Below are positions 1 to 8,511 of a stretch of 64,000 bases of DNA, one piece after another. The position numbers and the translations under genes are program-made. Each line of letters starts with the position of its first letter. Position 1 is the stretch's first letter. The notes under the pieces are model-generated. The model searched no databases, had not been told where the DNA came from, and was given only the letters and a program-made list of their open reading frames with translations. This stretch comes from Granulicatella sp041433555 (GTDB taxonomy: Bacteria; Bacillota; Bacilli; Lactobacillales; Aerococcaceae). Location of the stretch: contig NZ_JAPWBR010000004.1 of the NCBI RefSeq assembly GCF_041433555.1, positions 39,352 through 103,351 on the forward strand, given 5' to 3'.

Positions 1-135
1 TTATACGAGTACTCCTATGAGGTCAAAGACGGAAGCACGGTCCGACTCTACCACATGATTCTCATTCCTGAAATCGCTCGTTTCAATCCCGATATGTGGC
101 AAACTCACTCTGAGCGCTTTATCGAAGCCCTTTAG
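1..135 (+). CDS. C-terminal end of an unidentified protein (cut by window edge)
   Basis: Frame 1 is open from the first base to a TAG at 133-135 and encodes 44 residues that end in HSERFIEAL. The stretch with LYHMILIPEIARFNPD followed by a helix resembles the end of an alpha/beta hydrolase, where a late histidine (HMI) sits in the catalytic triad, but this is only a resemblance. The gene is followed at once by a strong terminator, which supports it being a real 3' end. Its start and family lie outside the window. Confidence 0.6.
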   Translation, partial: LYEYSYEVKDGSTVRLYHMILIPEIARFNPDMWQTHSERFIEAL

Positions 136-142
136 CATGCAA

Positions 143-178
143 AAACTCCGACTGGAATCCCAGCCGGAGTTTCTTTTT
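143..178 (+). terminator. Rho-independent terminator of the leading partial gene
   Basis: Stem AAACTCCGaCTGG / CCAGcCGGAGTTT with loop AATC, followed by CTTTTTG. It lies 8 bases after the TAG of the plus-strand gene. Confidence 0.85.
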
Positions 179-246
179 GTCTAATTTCTTGTTTCTTTTT
201 TGAAGAGTTTGAAGCATTTCAAATAAATATAACCACAAATAAAAAA

Positions 247-385
247 GATGATTACGAAGTATCTTACGGATTCTATAGGAAACCTTCACAGTGCGAAGGT
301 TTCGAACGTAATTGCACTATCTGCATTTGCATAGGCAAAGAGACCTTGGCTCTTGCCATTACTATGCGCGATTTAATCCTGGGAG
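247..385 (+). repeat. Decayed copy of the intergenic hairpin element (copy A0)
   Basis: It begins with the same GATGATTACGAAGTATC as the complete copy 200 bases further on. It keeps the second hairpin of the family (GGCAAaGAG / CTCTTGCC around loop ACCTTGG at about 334-357) and traces of the outer arms (GGATTCTATAG on the left, CTATGCGCG..AATCC on the right). The first hairpin and the GAGGCT core are not recognisable. It is best read as an old, degraded member. The remainder of the gene-free stretch 179-656 holds this copy, copy A and short AT-rich spacers. Confidence 0.5.
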
Positions 386-445
386 CCTTCTCCTCTTACC
401 AACAAGTTCAACGCATTCCCACAAAATAAAAAGCATAAACAAAAT

Positions 446-643
446 AGATGATTACGAAGTATCCTAGGGGATTTTTATAGTAGCAGTAACGTGGCTAAGC
501 ATTAAAACGAATAAGAGGGCGTAGGATTTTTAATCCATACGCCCTCTTTGAGGCTTTAAAGGTGAGAGACTCGAAGAGGCTCGAACCGGTGCAACGTTAC
601 CGCTACTATGAAAATCCCCGTAGGGATACGCAGTAATCACCTA
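446..643 (+). repeat. Intergenic hairpin element, copy A
   Basis: Full copy. The outer arms pair over about 55 bases (GATGATTACGAAGTATCC..GGGGATTTTTATAGTAGC with GCTACTATGAAAATCCCC..GGATACGCAGTAATCACC). Hairpin 1 is GAGGGCGTAGG / CC-TACGCCCTC at about 515-547. The core GAGGCTTTAAAGG follows, then hairpin 2 GGTGAGAG..CTCGAACC with tandem G-A mismatches, then CCGGT. It lies between the plus-strand terminator and the 3' end of brnQ. Confidence 0.85.
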
Positions 644-656
644 GTAAAGTTCCCTT

Positions 657-2000
657 TTATTTTGTTTGAAATGCTTCGAAGTCGAATGCTTCACCTTTGA
701 TCTTGTCAGGTAAGATGAGGGCGATTAAAATACCAACAATCGCCGGTCCCATCCATCCAAGCGACAACCCTTGTAACGGAAGAATTTCCAACGCTTTTGC
801 TAATCCTTCTAATTTCAACGCAGAAGCTAAACTTGAAACTGTTGAAATAATCGTTGTCAACGCCACTGTTAGCTGCATCCCTCTCTTAGAGAATGCTACT
901 TTCTTATTCACTAATACGAAGAACGCAATCACCACTGTAATTGGATATAAAATCATCAATACTGGAAGTGAGAAGGTGATAATCGTTTGAAGACCAAGTG
1001 TCGCTACACCAAATCCGATTAAGGTAAATACTGTCGCATACACTTTATAAGAGAAGCGAGGGAATGTTTCTTCGAAGAACTCCCCTACAGATACGATTAA
1101 CCCTACCGTTGTTGTTAAGCAGGTAATGACTACCATCACCGCTAGGAAGGCTTGTCCGAATGTACCGAATAACTCGCGTGAAGCCATTGTTAATACGTAT
1201 GACCCAACGTTTAAATCTGCATCTTTTGCTAAGGCACTTGCCACGTTGAAATGATTTCCAAGGAATGCTAGTCCGATATACAATACGCTGAATCCAATTG
1301 CTGTTACAACGCCAACGCTCATGATTGTTTTCTCGTACTCCTTCTTAGAGCTGAAATGGAACTCTTTTAACGTGTTCACGGCAACTACTGAGAAGGCTAC
1401 TGCTGCCAAAGCATCTAGTGTGTTATATCCTTCGATAAAGCCATTCCCGAAAGCTTTCGCTGCTGTCAATTCTGTTTGCCCAGCTAATTCAGGAGTCATT
1501 TGTCCATACTTGAACGCTCCAACAACCACTAAGATTAAAATTAACCCTGCAAAAATCGGTGTTAAGATTTTTCCGATGCTTGATAATAGTGATGAACGGT
1601 TATACGCCAAGTAAAAGGCTACTGCAAAGTAAATCGCCGCGTAAATAATAAGTCCTGATTTTGAATCAGGTAGAAACGGTGCTACCCCGATATTATAGGA
1701 TACCGTTGCTGTACGTGGAATCGCAAAGAATGGTCCAATTGCCAAATATAATGCAATTAAATATGCCAATGAGAAAATCGGATGAATCTTTTCGTCCAAC
1801 TCTTTCTTAAACCCACCATTAATCACTGTTCCGATTAAAAGGGTTCCAATCGCAAGACCGACCCCAGAAACGATAAATCCGATAACTGCTGGCCAAAGTT
1901 GATCAGCTGATTGATATCCTAATGTTGGTGGGAAAATGAGGTTTCCTGCTCCAAAGAAAAATCCAAAGAGTAGTAACCCTGTTAATAAACCTTTTTTCAT
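657..2000 (-). CDS. brnQ: Branched-chain amino acid transport system II carrier protein
   Basis: A 447-residue integral membrane protein with about 12 hydrophobic segments and the family N-terminus GLLLFGFFFGAGNLIFPP. BrnQ proteins import leucine, isoleucine and valine by cation symport. The length matches the family. The ATG start follows an AGGAGTT ribosome binding site at good spacing. It lies 79 bases downstream of metG on the same strand, with a hairpin between them, so it may be read partly from the metG transcript. The 3' end runs toward repeat copy A. No T-box or other amino acid-responsive leader is visible upstream. Confidence 0.93.
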   Translation of the reverse strand: MKKGLLTGLLLFGFFFGAGNLIFPPTLGYQSADQLWPAVIGFIVSGVGLAIGTLLIGTVINGGFKKELDEKIHPIFSLAYLIALYLAIGPFFAIPRTATVSYNIGVAPFLPDSKSGLIIYAAIYFAVAFYLAYNRSSLLSSIGKILTPIFAGLILILVVVGAFKYGQMTPELAGQTELTAAKAFGNGFIEGYNTLDALAAVAFSVVAVNTLKEFHFSSKKEYEKTIMSVGVVTAIGFSVLYIGLAFLGNHFNVASALAKDADLNVGSYVLTMASRELFGTFGQAFLAVMVVITCLTTTVGLIVSVGEFFEETFPRFSYKVYATVFTLIGFGVATLGLQTIITFSLPVLMILYPITVVIAFFVLVNKKVAFSKRGMQLTVALTTIISTVSSLASALKLEGLAKALEILPLQGLSLGWMGPAIVGILIALILPDKIKGEAFDFEAFQTK

Positions 2001-2025
2001 ATAGTTAACTCCTTTAAAATAGACA

Positions 2026-2059
2026 ACCCTTCAAATGCCTTTCTTCGCATTCGAAGGGT
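2026..2059 (-). terminator. Hairpin between metG and brnQ
   Basis: On the minus strand, arms ACCCTTCgAATGC and GCATTtGAAGGGT pair across a short A-rich loop and are followed by TGTCTATTTT. The U-tract is poor, so it may be a partial terminator or an attenuator separating metG from brnQ rather than a full stop. Confidence 0.55.
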
Positions 2060-2079
2060 CGCGCTCTCGTTTGATTTAA

Positions 2080-4092
2080 TTAAGCTACTGTTGAGCCGTT
2101 TGGCATTCCGTCTGGTGCAAACACCACTTGTAGGACGCCATCTTTTTCAGCCGAAAGAATCATTCCTTGGCTGATTTGTCCGCGCATTTTACGTGGTTTC
2201 AAGTTCGCAACGATGACGACTTTCTTTCCAACGAAAATACTTGGATCTGGATACCATTCTGCGATACCAGAAAGGATTTGACGGTGACCGCCCGCATCTC
2301 CAGCGTCTAAGCGGAATTGAAGCAATTTGTCTGCCCCTTCCACTGGTCCGCATTCGATGACTTCTGCGACTTTCAATTCAATCTTATCGAAGTCGTCATA
2401 TTTGATGCTTTCTTTTTCGCTTGATAGTTCCACTTCTTCTGGGTTCCAGTCTGTGTTTTCTTCTTCGACTGGCGCTCCACCCATTTTCGCTTGAATATAA
2501 GCTACTTCTTCTTCAACGTCTAAACGTGGGAAGATTGGTTGTCCTTTTTCAACCACTTTAGTTCCTTCAGGAATCACTCCAAATGTGTGTAATGAAGGGT
2601 AATCCATTAAGGCACTATCTGTAATTCCTAATTGTGCCAAGATTTCTCCTGGAGTTTCTGTTAAGAATGGTTGTAAGGCAACGGCAATGATACGTAAGCT
2701 TTCTGCTAAGTAGTTCATTGTACGTGCTAATTCTTCTTGGCGTGCTTCGTCTTTCACGGCTGCCCATGGAGTTGTTTCATCGATATATTTATTCGTACGA
2801 GAAACGAATTTCCAGATTGCTGCAAGAGCCACTGAGAATTGCATATTTTCCATTGCTTCTTCGACTTCCACGATCATCGCTTTTGAAGCATCCACTAATT
2901 CTTGGTCAAATGTGGAAACCGGTGCAGTGTGTGCAGGAATGGTTCCATCGAAATACTTATTAATCATCGCAACAGTACGATTTAATAAGTTTCCTAAGTC
3001 ATTGGCTAAGTCATAGTTAATACGTTCTACGAATGATTCTGGAGTGAAGATTCCGTCAGAACCGAATGGCACTTCACGTAATAAATAGTAACGAAGTGCA
3101 TCTAATCCGTAACGTTCGATTAATGTGTTAGGGTCTACGACGTTCCCTCTAGATTTAGACATTTTACCGTCTTTCATCAATAACCAGCCATGTGCGAAGA
3201 TTTTCTTCGGTAATGGTAAATCTAATGCCATTAACATAATTGGCCAGTAAATCGTGTGGAAACGAACGATTTCTTTTCCGATGAAATGTACATCTGCAGG
3301 CCAGTAGCGGTTGAATAATGTTTCGTCGTCGCTACCATATCCTAGTGCTGTAATATAGTTCGATAACGCATCAATCCATACGTAAACCACGTGTTTAGGA
3401 TCGTTTGGCACTGGAATTCCCCAGTCAAATGATGTACGTGATACGGCTAAGTCTTCTAAACCTGGTTTGATGAAGTTATTAATCATCTCATTTTTACGTG
3501 ATTCTGGTTGAATGAAATCTGGGTGTTCTTCATAGTATTGCAATAAGCGGTCTGCGTATTTACTCATTCTGAAGAAGTAAGATTCTTCTTTAACGAGTTC
3601 TACTTCGTGTCCACTTGGCGCAACCCCACCAATCATATTTCCTTCAGCATCGCGGTATACTTCGACTAATTGAGACTCAGTGAAGTACTCTTCGTCTGAT
3701 ACTGAATACCAACCTTCGTATTCACCAAGATAAATGTCGCCATTGTCCACTAATTTTTGGAAAATCTTTTGGACGGCTTTTGTATGGCGTGGTTGTGTTG
3801 TACGAATGAAGTCATCGTAAGAGATGTCTAGCTTTTTCCAAAGGTCTTGAATGCCGAAAATAATTTTATCGACGAATTCAATTTCAGAAACGCCTGCTTC
3901 TTTGGCTTTTTCTTGGATTTTTTGTCCGTGTTCATCTGTTCCTGTTAAGAAGTAAGTGTCAAACCCTTGTAGTTTTTTATAGCGAATCATAGCATCGCTG
4001 GCTACAGTTGTATAGGCATGACCAATGTGTAAGTTGCCACTTGGATAGTAAATCGGTGTGGTTAAGTAAAATGTTTTCTTGTCTTCAGCCAT
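2080..4092 (-). CDS. metG: Methionyl-tRNA synthetase
   Basis: Charges tRNA-Met. The 670-residue protein has the class I signature PSGNLHIGH near residue 15-25, the KMSKS loop (GKMSKSRGN), the anticodon-binding domain, and a C-terminal tRNA-binding (EMAP/Trbp111-like) domain after about residue 560 (FDKIELKVAEVI..KLLQFRLD), as in B. subtilis MetG. The open frame continues upstream to 4299, but that part lacks family similarity and runs into repeat copy B. The ATG at 4092 is preceded by GGAGG at a good distance and begins MAEDKKTFYLTTPIYY, the usual family start. A TATACT -10-like box lies at 4133-4138. Confidence 0.96.
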   Translation of the reverse strand: MAEDKKTFYLTTPIYYPSGNLHIGHAYTTVASDAMIRYKKLQGFDTYFLTGTDEHGQKIQEKAKEAGVSEIEFVDKIIFGIQDLWKKLDISYDDFIRTTQPRHTKAVQKIFQKLVDNGDIYLGEYEGWYSVSDEEYFTESQLVEVYRDAEGNMIGGVAPSGHEVELVKEESYFFRMSKYADRLLQYYEEHPDFIQPESRKNEMINNFIKPGLEDLAVSRTSFDWGIPVPNDPKHVVYVWIDALSNYITALGYGSDDETLFNRYWPADVHFIGKEIVRFHTIYWPIMLMALDLPLPKKIFAHGWLLMKDGKMSKSRGNVVDPNTLIERYGLDALRYYLLREVPFGSDGIFTPESFVERINYDLANDLGNLLNRTVAMINKYFDGTIPAHTAPVSTFDQELVDASKAMIVEVEEAMENMQFSVALAAIWKFVSRTNKYIDETTPWAAVKDEARQEELARTMNYLAESLRIIAVALQPFLTETPGEILAQLGITDSALMDYPSLHTFGVIPEGTKVVEKGQPIFPRLDVEEEVAYIQAKMGGAPVEEENTDWNPEEVELSSEKESIKYDDFDKIELKVAEVIECGPVEGADKLLQFRLDAGDAGGHRQILSGIAEWYPDPSIFVGKKVVIVANLKPRKMRGQISQGMILSAEKDGVLQVVFAPDGMPNGSTVA

Positions 4093-4245
4093 GTTGGGAA
4101 GAGCCTCCTTGAAATTGTTTAAAGATAGGCATAGTATACCATACCTACGCGAAAAATACGAGAAGTGAAAACTAACTGAAAACATTGTGGAGGGTGAGAA
4201 ATTATGCTGAGATTTAGTTGGGTGATTCTGGAGTTTTTTAGTGCT

Positions 4246-4435
4246 GATGATTTCTGCGAATCCTTGCGGATTCTTTTTATAATCGCTGTTACGGGGCACC
4301 GGTGCAAGCCTAGGTCTTGCACCTTCGAAGCTTCAAACGCGGAGTACGGGATTTATCCCTACTCCGCGTAGTTCACATTCGATGCGATTCCCCGTTACTG
4401 CGATTATAAAATCCGCAAGCTTCTTCGAAATCATC
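4246..4435 (-). repeat. Intergenic hairpin element, copy B (inverted)
   Basis: Full copy on the minus strand. The outer arms begin GATGATTTC at both ends and pair inward through CTTGCGGATT..TATAATCGC..GTAACGGGG. Hairpin 1 is CGCGGAGTAGGGAT / ATCCCGTACTCCGCG, the core is GAAGCTTCGAAGG, and hairpin 2 is GGTGCAAG / CTTGCACC with loop ACCTAGG, fully paired here. It lies between the pbuX 3' end and the metG promoter. The rest of 4093-4643 holds a short AT-rich metG leader and a 150-base stretch with no recognisable feature before the pbuX terminator. Confidence 0.85.
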
Positions 4436-4590
4436 TATGTAGAAAGCTGGAAATCCAACTGAATTCGGTAATTTTTACCGCTACACGATGGTGTTAGTTT
4501 TGCTTCTCATAGTATTTGTGTGCATGGATAGTTTGAACAATTTCAGGAGGCTGGCCCGCTGGAGACAAGGAAACTTTAAGGGAGAAATAG

Positions 4591-4620
4591 AAAAAAGAGA
4601 AGGTGGGGAGACCTTCTCTT
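4591..4620 (-). terminator. Rho-independent terminator of xpt-pbuX
   Basis: On the minus strand, AGAGAAGGT and ACCTTCTCT pair around a CTCCCC loop and are followed by TTTTTTC. It lies 24 bases after the pbuX stop. Confidence 0.85.
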
Positions 4621-4643
4621 TGAATGGAGATAACGGAGTTTAT

Positions 4644-5906
4644 TTATTTCTTCTTACGGTTGAGAATCGCGTTTAGGACGACGGCAAGGATGCTGGCCAT
4701 GACGATTCCGTTTGAGAAGAACATTTTCAATTCTGTTGGGAAACTATTAAAGAGATTGCTATTGTTAAAGCCCACGCCGACCGCAATCGAAACTGCAGCG
4801 ATAAGGAAATTATGCTCGTTATTAGCAAAATCCACTTTCGCCAACATTTGCATTCCTTGAAGCGCTACGAAACCAAACAGTACAATCATCGCTCCCCCGA
4901 TAACAGGGTCTGGAATAATTTGTGCCAACGCACCAAATTTTGGAAGTAAACCTAGCAACACTAGGAAGCCAGCTGCGTAGTAAATTGGAAGTCTTGTCTT
5001 AATTCCTGACATTTTTACTAAACCAACGTTTTGAGAGAAGCCTGTATATGGGAATGTATTAAAAATCCCACCAAGCAAAACAGCAATCCCTTCCGCGCGG
5101 TATCCGTTACGAAGACGTGTTTCATCGATTGGATCATTTGTAATATCAGAAAGTGCTAAGTACACCCCAGTAGACTCTACCATTGAAACCATCGCAATGA
5201 TACACATCATGAGGATGGAAGTCACCTCAAAGGTTGGAGCTCCAAAATAGAATGCAGTTGGAACATGTAAAAGCGGCGCTGCGCCAACAGGAGCAAAACT
5301 CACTACTCCTATCATCGTCGCAAGTACAGTTCCCACAATCAACCCAATTAAAATCGAAATCGACTTTATGAAGCCTTTTGCAAAGATATTGACTAGTAAA
5401 ATAATGAGAACCGTAATGAGTGATAAGGCTAAACTTTGTGGAGTTGGATCAGAAGTATTTCCTCCCATATTTAGGATAGCCACCGGAATGAGTGATAATC
5501 CAATGGTTGTAATGACAGACCCAGTAACGATGGCTGGGAAGAATCGTGCTAGTTTGGAGAAAACACCAGAAATCAGAACGACGAAAATCCCCGATACGAT
5601 AAGAGCTCCAAACATCGCTCCACTACCGTGACTTTGTCCGATAATCGATAATGGCGCCACCGATTGAAAGGCAACCCCTAACACGACCGGAAGCCCTACT
5701 CCAAAATATTTGTTCAATTGGAGTTGTAAAAAAGTGGCAATCCCGCACATGAAAATATCTGTTGAAACTAAGTACGTTAATTGTTCGCTGTTATATCCGA
5801 GAGCTTTCCCAATCATCATCGGTACAAGGATTGAACCAGAGTACATGGCTAATAAATGTTGGAGCCCAAGCACCATCGCTTTTGAGTGTTTTTCTTGTTG
5901 TTGCAT
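4644..5906 (-). CDS. pbuX: Xanthine permease
   Basis: A 420-residue nucleobase:cation symporter-2 family membrane protein. It has about 12-14 hydrophobic segments, an N-terminal LGLQHLLAMYSGSILVP, the family QNVGLV segment (TGFSQNVGLVKMSG), and a VESTGVYLALSDIT motif. It should import xanthine for the phosphoribosyltransferase encoded just upstream. Its ATG overlaps the xpt TAA by one base (TAATG), so the two are translationally coupled. The xpt-pbuX pair is a standard purine salvage operon in Firmicutes. Confidence 0.92.
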   Translation of the reverse strand: MQQQEKHSKAMVLGLQHLLAMYSGSILVPMMIGKALGYNSEQLTYLVSTDIFMCGIATFLQLQLNKYFGVGLPVVLGVAFQSVAPLSIIGQSHGSGAMFGALIVSGIFVVLISGVFSKLARFFPAIVTGSVITTIGLSLIPVAILNMGGNTSDPTPQSLALSLITVLIILLVNIFAKGFIKSISILIGLIVGTVLATMIGVVSFAPVGAAPLLHVPTAFYFGAPTFEVTSILMMCIIAMVSMVESTGVYLALSDITNDPIDETRLRNGYRAEGIAVLLGGIFNTFPYTGFSQNVGLVKMSGIKTRLPIYYAAGFLVLLGLLPKFGALAQIIPDPVIGGAMIVLFGFVALQGMQMLAKVDFANNEHNFLIAAVSIAVGVGFNNSNLFNSFPTELKMFFSNGIVMASILAVVLNAILNRKKK

Positions 5907-6487
5907 TATAACTCTGCCTCCTTAAATACGACCTGTCCATTTTCAAAACGTTCTAATCGTGCTAGTGAAAAGACTGGGATGCCTGTTTCTTCTAGGAGCC
6001 CACGTCCATCTTGGAATGATTTTTCAATAACGATTCCAACGGCTTCCACTTTAGCGCCGGCTTGTTCCACAATCTCGATGAGTCCTTTTGCGGCTTGTCC
6101 ATTCGCTAAGAAATCGTCGACGATAAGGACTTTATCCTGTTGTGAAAGATACTTACTTGCGATAGAGACAGTATTTGAGACTTGTTTTGTAAATGAGTAA
6201 ACTTCAGCAGTGAGGATGCCTTCGTTCATCGTAATGTTCTTTGATTTCTTCGCAAAAATCATCGGAACCCCAAGTGCGCCTGCTGTATAAAGCGCTGGAG
6301 CAATTCCAGATGCTTCAATCGTTACAACCTTTGTAATACCAGCGTCCTTAAACTTATCCGCAAAGACTTTTCCAATCTCTTTCATCAAGTTCAAATCCAC
6401 TTGGTGAGTCAGAAAAGAATCCACTTTAAGGATGTTTTCGCCTAAAACATAGCCATCTTTTAGAATACGTTCTTCTAATGTTTTCAT
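5906..6487 (-). CDS. xpt: Xanthine phosphoribosyltransferase
   Basis: Converts xanthine and PRPP to XMP in purine salvage. The 193-residue protein matches family length and shows the PRPP loop KVLIVDDFLANGQAA near residues 125-140 and the N-terminal MKTLEERILKDGYVLGENILKVDSFLTHQ. The start follows AAGGAGGAC. It is the first gene of the xpt-pbuX operon. Purine riboswitches often precede this operon in bacilli, but the leader here lacks their conserved elements. A PurBox-like site is the only regulatory candidate seen. Confidence 0.94.
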   Translation of the reverse strand: MKTLEERILKDGYVLGENILKVDSFLTHQVDLNLMKEIGKVFADKFKDAGITKVVTIEASGIAPALYTAGALGVPMIFAKKSKNITMNEGILTAEVYSFTKQVSNTVSIASKYLSQQDKVLIVDDFLANGQAAKGLIEIVEQAGAKVEAVGIVIEKSFQDGRGLLEETGIPVFSLARLERFENGQVVFKEAEL

Positions 6488-6627
6488 AAGTCCTCCTTAA
6501 AAATAATCGACAGAAATAAATGCAACTCCAACTCGGTTCAAAAACCGTACATTCTTAAACCATTTGTTAGGATAGTTATGATTTTACTGTTTTTATTTTG
6601 AAAAAGCAACTGTTTAACGTGTTGTTT

Positions 6628-6655
6628 TGTATAATTTTACGAACAATATACACAA
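6628..6655 (-). promoter_or_regulatory. Probable xpt-pbuX promoter with PurBox-like element
   Basis: On the minus strand, TTGTGT, 16 bases, TATACA. On the plus strand, TTTTACGAACAAT (6635-6647) lies in the spacer and matches 11 of 13 positions of the lactic PurBox AWWWCCGAACWWT. A second near-match, AAAACCGTACATT at 6541-6553, lies in the leader. Control by PurR is an inference. Confidence 0.4.
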
Positions 6656-6692
6656 CTTACATCGTAACGTTCATTTTTAGAGATAAGAACAC

Positions 6693-6719
6693 AAAAAACG
6701 AGCAGGAAAACCTGCTCGT
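6693..6719 (-). terminator. Terminator of the gtrA-adhesin operon
   Basis: On the minus strand, ACGAGCAGG and CCTGCTCGT pair around TTTT and are followed by TTTTTTGTG, 20 bases after the adhesin stop codon. Confidence 0.9.
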
Positions 6720-6738
6720 CTAAAATTTACATTTTAAA

Positions 6739-8511
6739 TTATTTTTCTTCAGCTTTTTTATTTGTTACAAATACGATTGCACCAATTGTAGCGAAGATTG
6801 CTGATAATACCCAGTAAGCGTCACGAATTGAACCAGTGTTTGGTAATTCTGGGTTTGGAGTAGTTGTTGAAGTTTCAGAAACTGGAGGAACCACGGTAGT
6901 TGAACCAGTTGTTGAAGATGTTGTTCCTGCTTCTGTCGTTGTTGTTGTTGTTGTCGCCGGTGCTTCCGTCGTTGTTGTTGTTGTTGTTGTCGCCGGTGCT
7001 TCCGTCGTCGTTGTTGTTGTTGTCGCCGGTGCTTCCGTCGTTGTTGTTGTTGTTGTCGCCGGTGCTTCCGTCGTCGTTGTTGTTGTTGTCGCCGGTGCTT
7101 CCGTCGTCGTTGTTGTTGTTGTCGCCGGTGCTTCCGTCGTCGTTGTTGTTGTTGTCGCTTCAGTAGTTGTTGTAGTTGGTTTGTTTGAAGTATTCACAAC
7201 TTTGATCACGTTTGAATCATCAATTTTCTCAACTTTTGAAGTATATCCATCAGGAGTGTTTACTTCTTCTACTGAGTACTCAATTTTCTTACCGTCTTTA
7301 ATACCAGGTAAGTTCGTGAATTCTGCTTTCCAGTCTGACCCTTTTGTTAAAGTCTTAGTCATACCGTCTAATTTTTGACCATTAGCTACTAATTGAACTG
7401 TGATGTCTTTACGGTCTGCTTCGCTATCGCCAACCCATTCTTTTTGAACTGTAACTGTTGTGTCACCAGTCACCCAGAATTTCAATTCTGTGTTGTTCCA
7501 GAACGCTGGGTCTTCTTGTGGAGTTGTGATTTCGTCAGATTTCAATGTAGCGTTGTTATCTACGCGGATTGTAGTCTTAGGAATTAATGTTTGGTATTCA
7601 ATGATTAATTCATCGTCTGTAGCTGTTTTAAACACATCACTTACGTCAGATAAATTCACAGTAAATCCATTACCGTCTGCATCGAACTTAACATGTTTCC
7701 AGAAATCCCAACCTGAAGCAACTACTTTTCCACCTTTTCTTAATGTGAATGATGGTTTTAAGTAAGTTCCCACAAAGAATTCACTTGCTGCATGGTTCGC
7801 AGCTGGAGCAAAAGTGATTTTAGAGTAATCTACCGCTGGAGCTTGAATACGGTCTGTTACCACTGGGTTTGTTAAAGCTTGTTTTTTGCCATCTCCGTTA
7901 ATACGGATGAACCATTTAGTTAAGTAGTAGTCATCTCCGACTTTCATCCATGCATAGTTTTCAGATGCGTCTAATTTGAACTCTTTAGATACATAGTCCC
8001 CAGTAAGGTTGTATTTATTGATTACTGATTCAAATACGCCAGGACCGTCAGGACGAGTGATTACCACTGATTCTGAACCTACTTTTGAAGTAGCTGTTTT
8101 GTTGCCAGGGTTTCCTGGAGTGTTATCCCATTCCGCTTTGTATGAGAATCCACCTTTTACGTTTTGGTTCATTGATTCGATTGCTTTTTTGAAAGTAAAA
8201 GTAATCTTTTTACCTGTCATCGAAACTGTCGCCACTTCAGCGCCGTTTGCTTGTAGTGATTGTGTTGCGATTTCAGTGATATTGACACCTTCTGGAGCAT
8301 CGATTGTGAAAGTGTCTCCTTCTTTAACAGATTTACCTGTTAAATCCCAGTCGAAAGAAAATGTTACCTTTTGACCAGCTGCTGTTGCTTTTAAGTTTGA
8401 CACTGTTGGTGTTACTGTAGCTGCGTTCACAGGTTGCATTAACGTTAATCCTAAAATCGCCCATGCAATCATCGCAACGAAAGCTACTGTTTTCTTGAAG
8501 CTAGATTTCAT
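6739..8511 (-). CDS. LPXTG-anchored surface adhesin with threonine-rich repeat stalk
   Basis: A 590-residue cell-wall protein. It has a signal peptide (about 1-32, ending PVNA), an N-terminal adhesin region of Ig-like folds as in Cna/SdrG-type adhesins (about 33-340), one Cna_B-type domain (about 350-445, VTVQKEWVGDSEADRKDI..), and a stalk of six near-identical 11-residue units of seven threonines plus EAPA (about 450-545). It ends with sortase signal LPNTG, a hydrophobic segment and KKAEEK. The ATG at 8511 has GGAGG 7 bases upstream; a longer reading adds only 13 residues. It overlaps the end of gtrA by 11 bases, so translation is probably coupled. The ligand is unknown. Confidence 0.88.
   Translation of the reverse strand: MKSSFKKTVAFVAMIAWAILGLTLMQPVNAATVTPTVSNLKATAAGQKVTFSFDWDLTGKSVKEGDTFTIDAPEGVNITEIATQSLQANGAEVATVSMTGKKITFTFKKAIESMNQNVKGGFSYKAEWDNTPGNPGNKTATSKVGSESVVITRPDGPGVFESVINKYNLTGDYVSKEFKLDASENYAWMKVGDDYYLTKWFIRINGDGKKQALTNPVVTDRIQAPAVDYSKITFAPAANHAASEFFVGTYLKPSFTLRKGGKVVASGWDFWKHVKFDADGNGFTVNLSDVSDVFKTATDDELIIEYQTLIPKTTIRVDNNATLKSDEITTPQEDPAFWNNTELKFWVTGDTTVTVQKEWVGDSEADRKDITVQLVANGQKLDGMTKTLTKGSDWKAEFTNLPGIKDGKKIEYSVEEVNTPDGYTSKVEKIDDSNVIKVVNTSNKPTTTTTEATTTTTTTEAPATTTTTTTEAPATTTTTTTEAPATTTTTTTEAPATTTTTTTEAPATTTTTTTTEAPATTTTTTTEAGTTSSTTGSTTVVPPVSETSTTTPNPELPNTGSIRDAYWVLSAIFATIGAIVFVTNKKAEEK
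6953..7155. repeat. In-frame 33-bp minisatellite in the adhesin gene
   Basis: Six copies of a 33-bp unit containing GTCGCCGGTGCTTCCGTCG on the plus strand, one lengthened by 3 bases. Units are almost identical and differ only by synonymous TCG/TTG-type changes. The unit length is a multiple of three, so gain or loss of units changes stalk length without breaking the frame. Confidence 0.9.

Noticed and set aside
480..620. tRNA-like T-loop (GGTTCGA) in the repeat elements on the reverse strand
   Set aside because: No acceptor, D or anticodon arms are present, and the string varies among copies.
4093..4299. Extended N-terminus of MetG
   Set aside because: The added 69 residues have no family match, run into repeat copy B, and lie upstream of a strong ribosome binding site and the canonical start.
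6488..6690. Purine riboswitch before xpt
   Set aside because: The leader has no TCTACC/GGNNACC core or three-way junction. Only hairpins of low quality and PurBox-like strings were seen.
6836..7378. Plus-strand valine-rich reading frame opposite the adhesin gene
   Set aside because: It is the complement of the Thr/EAPA repeats. It has no ribosome binding site and low-complexity composition.
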